A DNA stretch of 39,422 nucleotides from Welwitschia mirabilis (GCA_051453625.1 JBOZIK010000001.1:275520528-275559949), one strand, 5' to 3'. Shown: positions 1 through 10,700, counted from the first letter of the stretch. Notes: generated by a model from the letters alone, not told the origin. Translations and numbers: made by a program.

Positions 1-594
1 ATGCAATGAAGCCTTCGTAGCTCTGATATCACTTGTTTAGTATCAGTACATAAAATGGAGCTCGTCTCCAAATGAAGACAGTGATGAAGTTCTTAGATCT
101 GATTCTGAGTCCTAACCCAAGAATAGATCTCCTTAATCAGATATAATTCAATACAAAAGATATCCCAATGTAATATGCTACTTGATCTTTCAGATCCACA
201 ATGAATATACCAATTTGGAAATGTGCCAAAGATCTCTAGGTCATCTCTTGCCTAAGTATTTATAATGGAGGGTTATTAGGGTTTGATACAATTGAATTGC
301 TCCTCCAACGGCTATAAACGGCTAGAAAATGGCTAGGTAAGATTTACTTTTTTGTACCATCTGATCGACCCCTTTGGGTTCAATTCATTTCTGTTGTGTC
401 TGCTTCAGGTGTGGTCGACCCCTCTAAGATTCGGTCGATCCACACTGGAGGTAAACAACTTAGCAGTTCCTTTCGTGCATTTGGTCCACATCTTTCACTT
501 GCATAACTCAAACTCATTTGTACACAATATCTAAACAAATTTATACTACACCAGAGGAATTAGTTTGACATCAATTGGCAAATATAATCTAACA
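1..594 (-). mobile_element. Partial LTR of a family-B copia-like element
   Basis: The piece aligns by eye with the LTR at 33410-35077: both share a GATATCACTTGTT block, an AATGGAGCTC block, a run of GTCGACCCC motifs, and the same outer end (rc TGTTAGATTATATTT). The LTR starts, in minus orientation, at 594. The next bases to the right are not the C-rich complement of a polypurine tract, so this is either a solo LTR or the 5' LTR of an element lying to the left of the window. A TATA-like box (rc of 256-267, CATTATAAATAC) lies downstream of the motif run. The left end is cut by the window edge. Confidence 0.72.
363..441. repeat. GTCGACC motif run in the LTR promoter region
   Basis: Three near-identical sites are seen: GATCGACCCC at 363, the perfect palindrome GGTCGACC at 413-420, and GGTCGATCC at 433-441. 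On the minus strand they lie about 100-185 bp upstream of the TATA-like box at 256-267, so they are in the U3 promoter part of this LTR. The same motif recurs in the LTR at 34310-34930 and again at 37482-37596. Confidence 0.7.
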
Positions 595-899
595 TCTTGT
601 TCATCCTACTATATGTTCCATCTCTGATTAAGCACTGAGAAATTGATTAGATTGGGATAGAACTACTATTTAGACTTAGCCACTTGTAACTTATTAAGAG
701 AAGAGCCATCTAAACATTATCATCTTTAAACCTAGGCATTTCAATGGAAAGGGGAGACTGGTACTTTGAAAGAATACTTTAGATATTTCAGAAGATGCCT
801 AAATCATGCTACTGGAAGCCCCACTTGTTTCTAATTTGAAACCCATTAAGGGCATGATGCCTGTTGTTAGACGAGTATATTTGACCGATGTGTAGAAGG

Positions 900-1525
900 T
901 GATAGGCAGCAAATAGGTTGGCTTTATATTTCTATTCTTCTACAAGACATTTGGAAGGTCCTTTGAGAGTAGGAGATTGCCAAATAAAATGAAAATTGAG
1001 CTTTGCAAGGGATAGATGCTCTGGATTTCAAGAGAGAAAAGTTTTCACTTTACTCCAACGTTTCAAAAAATTTACTAAAAAATAAGAGCCCTTAGAGGTT
1101 TAATTACCTTGGTAGATAATCCAATTAGATCAACGAGTAGAATTCCACCTTCGTTGTTTTCTCATGTCTATGCGACTAAGGTTATGTCTAAAAAGAATCT
1201 TCCAACCTTCATTACCTTGAACACATTGTGCTATCCATTTTGCTACTACAATCGTACTTTGACGCTCAATACAAGGAAAACCCAAACCACCCATATTTTT
1301 AAATAAAAAGACAAATACCCCGAACCACTCTATGAAAGGCTTTGTGATTTTCTTTTGCTCCCCAAAGAAAAGTCTTAAGAATTCTGTTAATACTGTGGAA
1401 GGAAGTGCTACAGGGAGCCATAAAGGAAGAATAAAAAACTTGAACAAAGCTTAGAAAATGCTTTAGTCACCAAAAACCTTCTAACTAAGGAACGAGGTTT
1501 AGAAGCCCACTTTAAAGTTTCATAC
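900..1525 (-). pseudogene. LINE reverse-transcriptase C-terminal fragment
   Basis: On the minus strand, reading from 1525 to the left, the frames encode pieces typical of the region after the catalytic domain in plant L1-type LINE ORF2 proteins: KWASKPRSLVRRFLVTKAF near 1465-1515, then INRILKTFLWGAKENHKAF, then GGLGFPCIERQ, and WKILFRHNLSR near 1150-1180. The pieces alternate between frames and contain stops, so the copy is dead. The longest open part is 1130-1447. No catalytic motif, poly-A tail or target duplication was found, so the fragment is truncated at both ends. Confidence 0.72.
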
Positions 1526-2040
1526 GTAATTTTTTTCCCCCACGTGATTCCACAACATGGATACAGAGGCAATCAAAGCATCTAGAATACCTAAAAGAGT
1601 AAACACACACAAGGGCTTAAGCCATTGCAAACTGAAGTTATGAGTCCAATTTAGCTTTAGGAGAAAGCTAGATCTAGCTGCTTCAGTTTTTGAAGTTAAA
1701 AGGTACATGTAATAAATAATTTTAGGCTACATGTATATCAAATTATCATGATGTTGAATAAAATAATCTCTCCAAAAACACAACACAGTTGAAACGATTT
1801 GAATGCCTAAACATAAAGAGGAAGCAATACCAAAGGCAACGTCACATCCTACAACACCTTACATTAAAATATTTGCTCAAGGAGAGGACTTTCTGCGTGG
1901 AAAGGGGGATATTACAGAAATGCTCCTCCACATCCATCCTACCCAAGCAAGTTCTTCTGAAAGGGATAATATTATTAAGTATTTTGAGAAAAGGGAAAAG
2001 CAAAGGTGTAAGATTCTAGAGTCGATTGACAAGGGAGAAT
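1526..2040. other. No gene recognised
   Basis: This stretch separates the LINE fragment from the F-box gene leader. An 80-codon open frame on the plus strand (1803-2042) has a fairly polar, protein-like composition (ends EKREKQRCKILESIDKGE), but I recognise no family and it may be chance. Confidence 0.4.
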
Positions 2041-2344
2041 GAGAGGAAAAGACCAAAGACCGTGAAAACGTTCGTTGCTTCCAGGCTTTCTACCTTATCT
2101 TTATACGCAGACGAAAGGCGTTCCCTCCCTGGAGGCTGGGGCCACCGCAGAAGTCCGGAGCCGTTCGGAAGCTTCTAGCGTTGAGAAGGGATTATGAGTT
2201 CGTTTGGGGTTAAACAGAGGGCTGTTCCTCATCAGATTTCGTTGTCTATGGTTATGCCTTGTTTAGAAATTTCCTTTTCACCGCACAAACGGATTCCATT
2301 CCATCAGTCTGTCCTTCGTCGACTTAAATGCGGCCTCGCATCAG

Positions 2345-3004
2345 GTACGCGGCAAAAGCCGTCTGCAAAACTTGAAGGGAAAGGATCTGTGTTATTTGTC
2401 TTCGGATCTTTGCTTTTTCAAGATCCATTTGTGACTTTTCTCTAGAAAACTAGCACGCGGCCGTGTCTGTGGACATTTCTTCTAAGCCGTTTAGAAAATA
2501 GCTTAAAAGCACTCGTTAAGTTTCTTCCTTTCTCGGATTGCCTTTCCATTTGCAATTGCATCTGGAAGATAGCAGAGAAGCACCTCGCTATGAGCATTTT
2601 TGCAAAATCATGTAAAACTAGAAGAAAAGCTCGCCTGGTCTCAGATTTCTTCTTTTTCTCACTTTCCATTTGCAGTTTCACTAGAAAATAGGATAAAAGC
2701 ACTTGTATGTAAAGTTTTCTGCGAAACGACATGAAAGAGAGAGTTCATTTGTAAAATTATTTGTATGACGCGTTCAACGAGGTCGCTTAGCGGCTAAGCT
2801 TGTCTGGACATCTGGATCTTTTAGCTGTAAAGTTGAATTGCAAGGCAAAGAAACGGATCTTGTCATAGTTCTAGTGGTTGTGGGGTTTTTTAGGGCTAAA
2901 CGATTTAGGGGACGTTGCTTAGAAGCATGTATTTAGAGTTCCGAGGCAAGAAGGGAGCATCCTCGCCTCAGAGGTCAGGGCTTGAAGAACTTCTTTGTTT
3001 TCAG
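2345..3004 (+). other. Candidate 5' leader intron
   Basis: The proposed intron starts at GTACGC after CAG (2345) and ends in a pyrimidine-rich tract plus CAG at 3004, with the F-box start codon as the next three bases. If it is real, the in-frame upstream ATG at 2915, which would add 30 residues with no F-box family character, is intronic. The donor choice is less certain than the acceptor. Confidence 0.38.
2443..2711. repeat. Degenerate tandem repeats in the gene leader
   Basis: A core of the type TAGAAAATAGCTTAAAAGCAC recurs with changes at about 2443, 2491, 2562, 2616 and 2681, spaced 48-71 bp apart. A second block, TTTCCATTTGCA, occurs at 2544 and 2663. The copies are diverged, so the expansion is old. 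They lie between the likely transcription start and the ATG, inside the candidate leader intron. Confidence 0.6.
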
Positions 3005-4959
3005 ATGCCTGCTCCTGTAGATCATTTTGATCGCCTTCCGAATTCGCTTGTATTGTTGATATTTAACAAGGTAGGGGACATCAAGGCGCTTGGCCGGTGC
3101 GCGGCCGTGTCGAAGCGATTCAACGCTCTTGTACCCCAGGTTTCGGATGTTATTGTAAAGGTTGACTGTGTTATTTCGGGAGATGACGGCGGGAGCTTAA
3201 GTGGGAGAAGCGGTCGCGGAATCATTGGAGTACTGGTTAGGCTGGTTCTGGGAAGCATCGTGAAACCTCTGCAGGCCCTGCAGCAGGTTCTTGGCTCCAA
3301 AAAGGTTGTCCTTGCGGAGCTGTCGCACCATTCCCCTAGCGAGGTTTTGAAAAACTTTAAAGAAATTGAAAACTTGAGGATCGAGCTGCCCGGCGGTGAG
3401 CTCGGTGTTGATGATGGTGTGTTGCTACGGTGGAGAGCGGAGTTTGGTAGCACGCTTGAAAGCTGTGTGATTCTTGGTGCGACTTCGTATGAGAAGAACC
3501 TGACCGAATATTCTCATTGTCAGCCTAATGCGCTGAGTTCCGAGGGTCTTGAGGGTTTTGAAGATCCCGTAGATGACAACGGCGGAGTTGCAGAGTCGTT
3601 TTATACAAACGGGGGTTTGAAGCTGCGCGTTGTTTGGACTATAAGTTCTCTGATCGCTGCATCTGCCCGGCACTTTCTGCTACAACAGATTATTTCTGAT
3701 CATCCAACACTGCGGAATCTTGTCCTGACGGATGCCGATGGTCAGGGGGTTCTGTGCATGGAAAAGGAGCAGCTCAAGGAATATCGTGACAAGCCTCTTG
3801 CGACTTCTGCTTCTGCTAATCGCACACAGGTGAGCCATCCATGAGATCTCCTATGGTATATTTACCGTCAAGCTTATCTTTGATGTCAATTCTCACTGAT
3901 AATTTGGCCAAGCGAAACATGGGGGGTCTTTCCCAAGTCAAAAACCAAGTAACGAAAGAAACATTGGATTCTTTTTCCTTTTTATTATTAATATAGTCCT
4001 AGCGATTCCTACATGGAGTAGGTTTTTATGTACACCTTAGAGAAGTAAAGGAACTAAAATATTATGCTGAGTGGATTATAAATTAAATTAGCGTTGGAAG
4101 AATCAGGCACCATAGAAACACGCAAAACTTTAAACGAATCTCAAAGAAAGGTAATTCAAGTAAATGTTTTAGAGAAAGATCAGGTTTATGAAGCATAATT
4201 ATAGAAGAAGAAAAGTTTTTTTAATATTGTTGTATAGGAAAAATTACTTCTTGATATACGGCCCAACAGGCCAGAGGGCGACGAGCTAGAGTTTACAAAA
4301 TCATCTCAGATGTAAAGGAATACATTTAGTAATGTACGTTCACTTGTTGCAATGTTTTTTTTTAAAATTCAAATAACGACTTCTCTTTTCGTGATATCTC
4401 CTTAGAATTGGTATGCATTTGATGCAGCGGCTGTTACGGTTACCATTTGATGTTCCTTAGAGGTATACTGGATCTCAGTTGTTTAGAAGCTGCTTATGAC
4501 TGTAATTCTTTAATGGACATTTACAGTTTGTGGATGTGGCGGTTGAAACCTGCTTAGAACGTAAGAACAAAATAGTAATGTACATGAACGAAAATTTGCC
4601 ATTTGATGGTATTTACAGGATTGGGAGGTCACTCCTATTCTTCACTTGAGCCAGAGTTTTGGTGCAGAACTAGACATAACTTGTTTTGGTTCTAGCATTT
4701 TATTGTGTTTATTGGAAGCTAAAAGCATTTTATGCAGGTGCCTGCATTGAACATGAAGCTGTGGTATGCTCAATCTCTGGATATTCCAGGAATTGGTCGG
4801 ATGGAAGGAGCAACACTTGTTGCTATAAAGCCTAGCAACCACTCTGCGAAGGACGGCGAGGGCCTCGTTTTTGGTGCTTTTGGTGATGAGCCCTTTGCTA
4901 TGATTGCAAAGGAAATGTTGAAAAAGAAAACCTACCTTTTGGAGATGAATTCATTTTAG
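3005..4959 (+). CDS. F-box protein, two exons (3005-3829 and 4738-4959)
   Basis: The spliced product is 348 aa. Residues 6-46 form an F-box (DHFDRLPNSLVLLIFNKVGD onward, with the LP pair at 11-12), the part that binds the SKP1-like adaptor in SCF ubiquitin ligases. The rest matches, from memory, the plant family of Arabidopsis At5g46170, At4g18380 and At1g30200: HHSPSEVLKNFKEIENLRIE (108-127), DDGVLLRWRAEFGSTL (136-151), ESFYTNGGLKLRVVWTISSL (197-216), LTDADGQGVLCM (241-252), and the end VPALNMKLWY...YLLEMNSF. It is somewhat shorter than the roughly 390-aa Arabidopsis member because Gly/Ser-rich linkers are reduced. No leucine-rich or kelch repeats are present and the substrate is unknown. 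I chose the ATG at 3005 because it follows a strong splice acceptor and leads straight into the family's N-terminus; the in-frame ATG at 2915 would give 378 aa. No stop or frameshift interrupts it, so it is probably functional. Confidence 0.92.
3830..4737 (+). other. Intron of the F-box gene
   Basis: This 908-bp phase-0 intron starts GTGAGC after ...CGCACACAG and ends ...TTTATGCAG before GTGCCTGCA. Removing it joins ANRTQ to VPALNMKLWY, which restores the family's uninterrupted C-terminal block. Reading through gives a stop four codons later. A second acceptor-like site (ATTTACAG, 4612-4619) lies 118 bp upstream and would insert unrelated sequence. Confidence 0.9.
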
Positions 4960-6200
4960 AACCTCGCGTGATTTGTAAGCGTGAAGATGTTGGCTTTTAC
5001 ACATCAAAATTTCTAATCCATCGCTTCCTATGCTTACGGTGGCCATAATGAATGAGCTTCTTACCGTCTGCTGGTTAGGTCCTGACCACACCGTCAACTC
5101 AGTATTCTATGCTGCCTATGAGGCATCTCCCTGTATTTTTCCCTCTGTTTCCTTCTATTGGGAATCTGTTTGCATTCGTACATAATCCAAAAATGATGGC
5201 GGATCAAGATTACGGTATGAATGCAAAGATATCATGTACACTACGTCTCTCACATAAATTGTGTTATTTTTCGTAGAGTTAGTGGTCGAAATTATTGTCG
5301 ACACAGCAAACCTGCCCAACTAATTTGATACAATGGCTATCAAGGATGGTTCATTTAAGGTATCAAAATAGCTGTCGACTCTAATTGGCCCATGCGATAT
5401 GTATTATTGTAATTGTTAATGTTGTTTCATAAGCAGGACAGAAGTTAATAGATGCAAGAAGTCACGGATTACTTCTTGTAAGAATATGCTACGCTCAGAA
5501 GCTGGGACTGTAATGTTGTGGTTTGTTAATGTGATCCCAATGTGATCCTGGTATGGCTGAATTTACAGGGTCATCTGCGTCATGTGTTACTGCTACACGC
5601 TTTCCAATTTTGCTTATCGTAAGTCATTAGTGCTAGTGCTGGTACACGGTTTCCAAGTTGGCTTATGGTAAGTCATTATTGCCCGTACCGCTACATAGGT
5701 TGAAATGCACAAACTACTAGAGTTGTATTTTCCCTGTGCCGGAACTTGCATCTGAAACCGTGATTATATAGCGATCAACTACGCTTTGGCCTCCAGGTGT
5801 TGCATTCTGGGCGTAAGCCCTTTGATTAGTAACTGTTTTAGAAATTAGTGATTTCAGTTGACTCAGCCACTTAATTTCGTCTCTGATTCTAGAGCATGTA
5901 ATAGTGGTACAAGTGCAGCACAACTTACCCGTTAAGAAGAGTATGACAGCATGGAAACTCTTCGAATAATCCTTCATTTGAAAATCGGTGGTGGATTTAG
6001 TTCTGCGTGCATATTTACAAATTAAGCAAATCAGAAAGAAAAATGATTTCATTCTAAAAAAATTAGGAGGTAACACAACCATTTTGCGTCACAAGGAAAT
6101 GTGAAAATTTATTTTCGTTACCAATTGTCGGGGGCAATCAGGCCATAGATAAAGAGGTTCAAAGGTAAAACAATGTCATGTGGTGTAAGCACAAGTAATC
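4960..6200. other. 3' flank of the F-box gene, gene-like composition
   Basis: CpGs stay common to about 6200, then almost vanish. The 3' untranslated region must start here, but no single poly(A) signal stands out. A 121-codon minus-strand frame (5717-6082) lacks any recognised domain and is probably chance. No second gene was recognised. Confidence 0.45.
5592..5689. repeat. 49-bp tandem duplication
   Basis: The unit starting GCTACACGCTTTCCAA at 5592 is repeated as GGTACACGGTTTCCAA at 5641, both running to a GTAAGTCATTA block. The two copies differ at several bases. It lies in the 3' flank of the F-box gene. Confidence 0.75.
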
Positions 6201-6989
6201 TATTATTTTCATATTTTTGTTAAAGGGTATACAGTTTCAGTCGTCTCATCGATTCTGTTTTTTAGTAGGGTGTTGAACACATTTACTCCCTTCCCTTGCC
6301 TTGTGAGAAAAGGATTTGTGTTATTCTTAAAGATAATTTAATCTAAGTTTTGAGTGCTTATGTTTTAAATGCCTTAGTTTTCTTTATTGCGTTAGTGCTA
6401 AGTTTTGCCAGGTTATCCAGTATAAGTGACTAAGTATCCTCTCTTTATCCTCAAGTATTTTCATATTTTGATGTTAAATTATCAAAAATAAAAACAAAAT
6501 AGAATAAGAACTACTTCATACTCGGTGAACCTTCTCTAGTTTTTTTGTCTAGTTTTGATAATAAATTTTCATTTGTCTTTAATGAAAAAATGGGGTGACT
6601 AATTTTGATAGTAAATTACTGTGTGCCATTTATGAGAAATAGTGACACATGTCTACTATATAGAAGGTTGTGGGTTTAGATGTTTTGTTGGGCATACTAT
6701 GAAACCTTGGGTATAATTAAATAATTTAGTTAAGTGATTATCTGGACTGTACTTGTGAAAGAAACACACTTAATAAAAATTTTGTGCAAAATAAAGTCAT
6801 TCATTTGGATGATTGCATTGGCTCTATTTTTCAAAGAGACACTATACTAAACCTTTTGAGTTAGATGTTTGTAATAAATATTAATTCATACTTTATTATT
6901 TGATTTTGTTAAGAAGTTTTAAATCAAATTTAAGCTAAATTTTACAATGAAAATAGTGGTTAACTTTATAACAAACTTGGCACTTTTTG

Positions 6990-7243
6990 AATGTAACTGT
7001 TTATTATGGCACTAAAGATATGAGACAAGTTTATAATAGAGATGTAAGTTAATAATACTAATCAACTTAGTTAACCAACACAACTCTACAAAATATGAAC
7101 TGGTGTTTTTAAGTGGTTGTGAATTTAGTGTTTTTAAGTGGTTGTGAATTTACCATTCAAACGTTAAATATTCTAAGATGTGTAAAATTTTAAACCTATA
7201 ATCAACCAAAAATTAATCAAGACATTGGAAACATTTAGTAGTT
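6990..7243 (+). repeat. 5' LTR of the decayed copia element
   Basis: Blocks such as TTAGTTAACCAA, CATTCAAACGTTAAATATTC and AATTAATCAAGACATT match, with substitutions, blocks at about 11050-11195. The left boundary is uncertain. The right boundary is set by the primer site that follows. Confidence 0.55.
7103..7152. repeat. Perfect 25-bp tandem duplication inside the LTR
   Basis: GTGTTTTTAAGTGGTTGTGAATTTA-type units at 7103-7127 and 7128-7152 are identical. The partner LTR near 11100 has only one related stretch, so the duplication is younger than the LTR divergence. Confidence 0.8.
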
Positions 7244-7245
7244 TT

Positions 7246-7257
7246 TGATATCAAAGA
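7246..7257 (+). promoter_or_regulatory. Primer-binding site, initiator-Met tRNA type
   Basis: TGATATCAAAGA resembles TGGTATCAGAGC, the usual copia primer site complementary to the 3' end of initiator Met tRNA. It sits directly after the left LTR, where it is expected. Confidence 0.6.
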
Positions 7258-7717
7258 GACTTGAGTCTAAATATCCTATCTAAAACAAGTGAATGTTTAC
7301 TAATGAATTTTGAATCGGCATTGAAAGTGTAAGAAAGCATACTATAGATATTTAATTTGTTCAATTATTATTTGTGTGAATTTACAATATTGTCATTTTT
7401 TATCTTTAACTTTGTTATCGAACATGCCCTTAGAACCTAGTGTTGGATCTTACATAGTAATAAAAATGAAGATTCTTTTAAAAAGTCTAGGCTTAATGTT
7501 CACATCTATGCATTTTGGGCAGTTTGAACAGAGGCATTCCTCACTATTTGTGTAAAGCCTTCGAAATGTAGGAGGCATAGAAACAATAAAAGAAAAATAG
7601 TAAGGAAAATCAAGAATGATAAGAGGAGGTTGGAGTCGCATATATTAGTGCTCGTGCCTCAACTAATGTAACGAATAAATTGTTAGCAATTCATCTAATA
7701 AAGATGAAAACTCTTTT

Positions 7718-8760
7718 TGGTATATTGATTTTAGTGGTCATAAACCTATCAGTGTGAACATAAATATGTTTTATAACCTTAAAAATATTTATAACACCAT
7801 AATAACATAATAGACTAAAAACTTTTTCATGTTAATGAGAATCATAAATTTGTGATTTTTTAATCTTTAAAGATGTATTAGTTATTCTAGACTTTGTTAT
7901 GGATCTAATCTCCTTATCTAAATTAAGAGGGTATGGTACAACACATGAGCAAACTATGTTAATGGAATATATGTATTACATCAATTTCATTTGGACTATA
8001 AAAGATAAAGTTGTTTTATAATAATGGCACAAAACGCTAGATCATGCAAATTGGATAGCAAGTCTGGTGAACTCAAGGCTTTTAGTGATTGTATCTGTCT
8101 TGGAAGTATAGTCACCATAATCCGACAAATAAATGATTTAATTACATTGAGGGCCTCAAAGTGTGCTAAACAACGCATTCAAAAGTTTGAACCTTTGAGC
8201 TCCATTATTGATAGGTCATGCAAATAATGAAAACAATCTTGAATGGGCTTAAGGTGTTTCCTTACTTGGTGAGAATGCAATGATTAAAGAAATGCCTATT
8301 TTGTGAAGCTTGTCGAATAGGGCAAATGCACAAAAAAGCATTTCCTATAATGAAAACTAGATCTATGGACCTATTGGAGTTAATTCACAGTGATTTGTAT
8401 TAGCCTATCAAGCCAATGATCCATATGGGCATGTGCATTTTGTAACTAGTATTAGTGATTTTTCAAAAATGACATGGGCATATTTTATCATATTCAAGTT
8501 TGATGTCTTGGAATATATTTAGAAAGAGAAATCAAAGCCAATCAAGGAACTACACATAGATGGAAGAAGTAAATGCATAAGTATAGTGTTCTAGGCATAT
8601 CTTTGTACTATAAAAGCATGGAAATAAAAGACTTTACCATATGTTCAACAACAAAGTGGGTTAGTAGAGAGAAAAAAGAACTATTATGAAGATGGTTGGA
8701 AGTTGTTTAAACAATACAAAGGTGCCCGAGTTCAAAGTTTTCTACATGATACAAAGGTAT
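7718..8760 (+). pseudogene. Copia protease and integrase relic
   Basis: WYIDFSGHKP at 7718 corresponds to the protease start (usually W-Y-x-D-S-G). MDLISLSKLRG near 7890 is the following conserved block. WHKTLDH at 8025 and CEACRIGQMHK at 8305 give the H-x4-H and C-x2-C of the integrase zinc finger. DLLELIHSDLY (8372-8400) carries the first catalytic Asp, LHIDGRSK (about 8548) the second, and QQSGLVERKKRTIM (8647-8690) the Glu. Stops and frame changes separate these blocks, so no active enzyme is made. Confidence 0.82.
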
Positions 8761-8984
8761 TCAACTACTCGTGAATTGAGGTAACTAATTTCTCAGTTTC
8801 CATCTAGGAGAAATCACTTTCTAAAAGTCTAAGAAAAGGAGATCTAAATGAAAGTTCATTTGCTAATGAAAGATCTTTCCATTAAATGAGACATTTTACT
8901 AACTTTGTTACTTTTAATCCACTTGGTAATGAGAGGTTTGTCCATTAGATAATACATTTGGAAATTTTTGTTACTTTTAAATAA

Positions 8985-9024
8985 CTCAAAAAGAAGAAGA
9001 AGAAGAAGAAGAAGAAGAAAGAAG
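8985..9024. repeat. (AAG)n microsatellite
   Basis: About ten AAG/GAA units in a row lie between the integrase and reverse transcriptase relics. It looks like a later expansion within the dead element. Confidence 0.9.
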
Positions 9025-9569
9025 TAAGAGGCTAGATAACAAAACTTGTCTTATTTTGTTACTCCATTCATTTTAAAGTCCCAAAACTCACTAAGTATGA
9101 AATATCAAAAAATAGAAGGTAATGATATCTAGATGTGTAATGTTTAATGAATGAGATTCCGTAACTCTATGTGGAATATCCATAACAAAGTCTACCTCAT
9201 CTCATGTGAAGGTGGAGAAACCATAGTAGTGGGACTAACAAAATGAAAAAAATTCCTTAGTTGATGACACTGTATTGGAGTTATAGGTTAGTTTTTCCAT
9301 TAAAGGTGTCTTAGATATTACGGAGACAAAGCTGATCATGGACCAAGATAGTTGCATATCTGATGACAATACTTAAGGCAAGAAGAGTTAGAACTTGTAA
9401 ATTAAACAATTAAAAGATAATTGAGAGCTAAAAATCATCTTAGACATTCCAATTGTTCATGTCATACATGTAAAACAATCAACCACAGTGAAGCCATGAA
9501 TGAAAAGATGAAGAATCAACTAGACTTGTATAATTAGGACATTATAGAAAGGAAAAAGTAGAGGAAAAT

Positions 9570-10700
9570 ACTTAAGAAAAAGGTCATCCTCAAAATAAAA
9601 TTAAAGTATGATAGCTCAGTTGGTAAGTACAAAGCTAGAAATGTAACCAAGGGGTTGTCTTTAAAAAACATTAATCACATAAAACATTTATTTTAGCAAC
9701 AAAAATCTATATAATTAGACTACATATCTGCCTAGTCTCCTAAAATAATTGGAAACTCTATTAGGGGGATGTTAAAGTAGCACTTCTAAATGCTAAATTA
9801 GAAGAATAAGTACACCTAGAACAACCAAAATTCTTTTCCATAGATCACAAAAGACAAGTCTATAGACTAAGAGAGGCCTCATATGTTTTTAAGAAAACTC
9901 AATGCTCTTAGTAATATTGAGATACAATCTTTGCTTTTCTCTATAGAATTCAATAGGTTAGAAGTAGAGACAACACAAGATGTCACTGGGATGCAAGAAA
10001 GGAAACACATACTCATAATATGTTGATGATTTAATTATCATGAAAAGATGATAGGTAAGATAGACTAGGTAAAGAAACAAATATCTTTCAATTTTAACAT
10101 ATCAAATTTAGGGCTATTGCATTAAGTTTTAGAAAATGAAATTAGACAATTTTATAGTGGAATTAGGTTTTTCCAAGCAAAATTTGTCTATATTAAGAAA
10201 TAACAAAGATTAATTAATTTGAAGATTCTAAACACAATTCCAGGTACTTGGATAATTAAAAATTAGATCTATCTAATTAATACAAAACTTGATGGAATAT
10301 CTAGTGTTAATCTTCTATCCAAAATTATGCAAAAGCTAATAAGGAACCATCTAAAGTTAACTAAGGATATACTCAAGTACTTGGTTGAAACTAAGCATCT
10401 TAGATTAACACAAAACCAAGTTAAATAAGTTCTTTTTGGGTACAATAATATAACACTGAGACATCAACTTTAATCTTTATCATATTCCATGAAGAAAATC
10501 ACATCTCGGGTATTTGTCACACATGAAATATTTCAGTTCTACTATTAATAAAAGTAAACTATACAACATCTTTAGTGTTGTGTCTAAAAGTAAATTTATT
10601 ATGAAAAGGTCTAACTCAAATGGGTATGGAAGTCAAGATATCCATATCCATGATGTGTAACAACCAAAGTTCTATCACATTGATAATAAACTTCGTTTTC
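9570..10700 (+). pseudogene. Copia reverse transcriptase and RNase H relic
   Basis: The start of the domain is visible as YDSSVGKYKARNVTKG (about 9606-9655). GDVKVALLNAKLEE (about 9766-9810) matches the block with the first catalytic Asp, and YRLREASYVFKKTQ (about 9862) follows. The catalytic YVDDLIIM is intact at 10019-10042. LLSKIMQKL...ILKYLVETKHLRL (10309-10405) and the NQSSI block near 10663 are the connection and RNase H parts. Multiple stops and frameshifts make it a pseudogene. Confidence 0.85.

Larger units (their letters stand above)
2041..3004 (+). promoter_or_regulatory. Upstream region and probable leader of the F-box gene
   Basis: Base composition changes sharply here: CpG dinucleotides are frequent, unlike the transposon DNA around it. 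A weak TATA-like TTTATAC lies near 2100, followed by a GC-rich stretch at 2120-2180 that could hold the transcription start. A strong donor-like CAG/GTACGC at 2342-2347 and a textbook acceptor (TTCTTTGTTTTCAG) ending at 3004 suggest an intron in the 5' leader that ends exactly at the ATG. An upstream frame of 83 codons (2194-2445) would then lie partly in the leader. The promoter itself is not defined by sequence alone. Confidence 0.45.

Noticed and set aside
1803-2042. 80-codon plus-strand open frame just upstream of the F-box gene.
   Set aside because: It looks protein-like but no homologue is recalled and no gene structure surrounds it.
5717-6082. 121-codon minus-strand open frame near the F-box gene.
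   Set aside because: No family, no promoter or splice signals, and the composition is not convincingly protein-like; kept only as a note.
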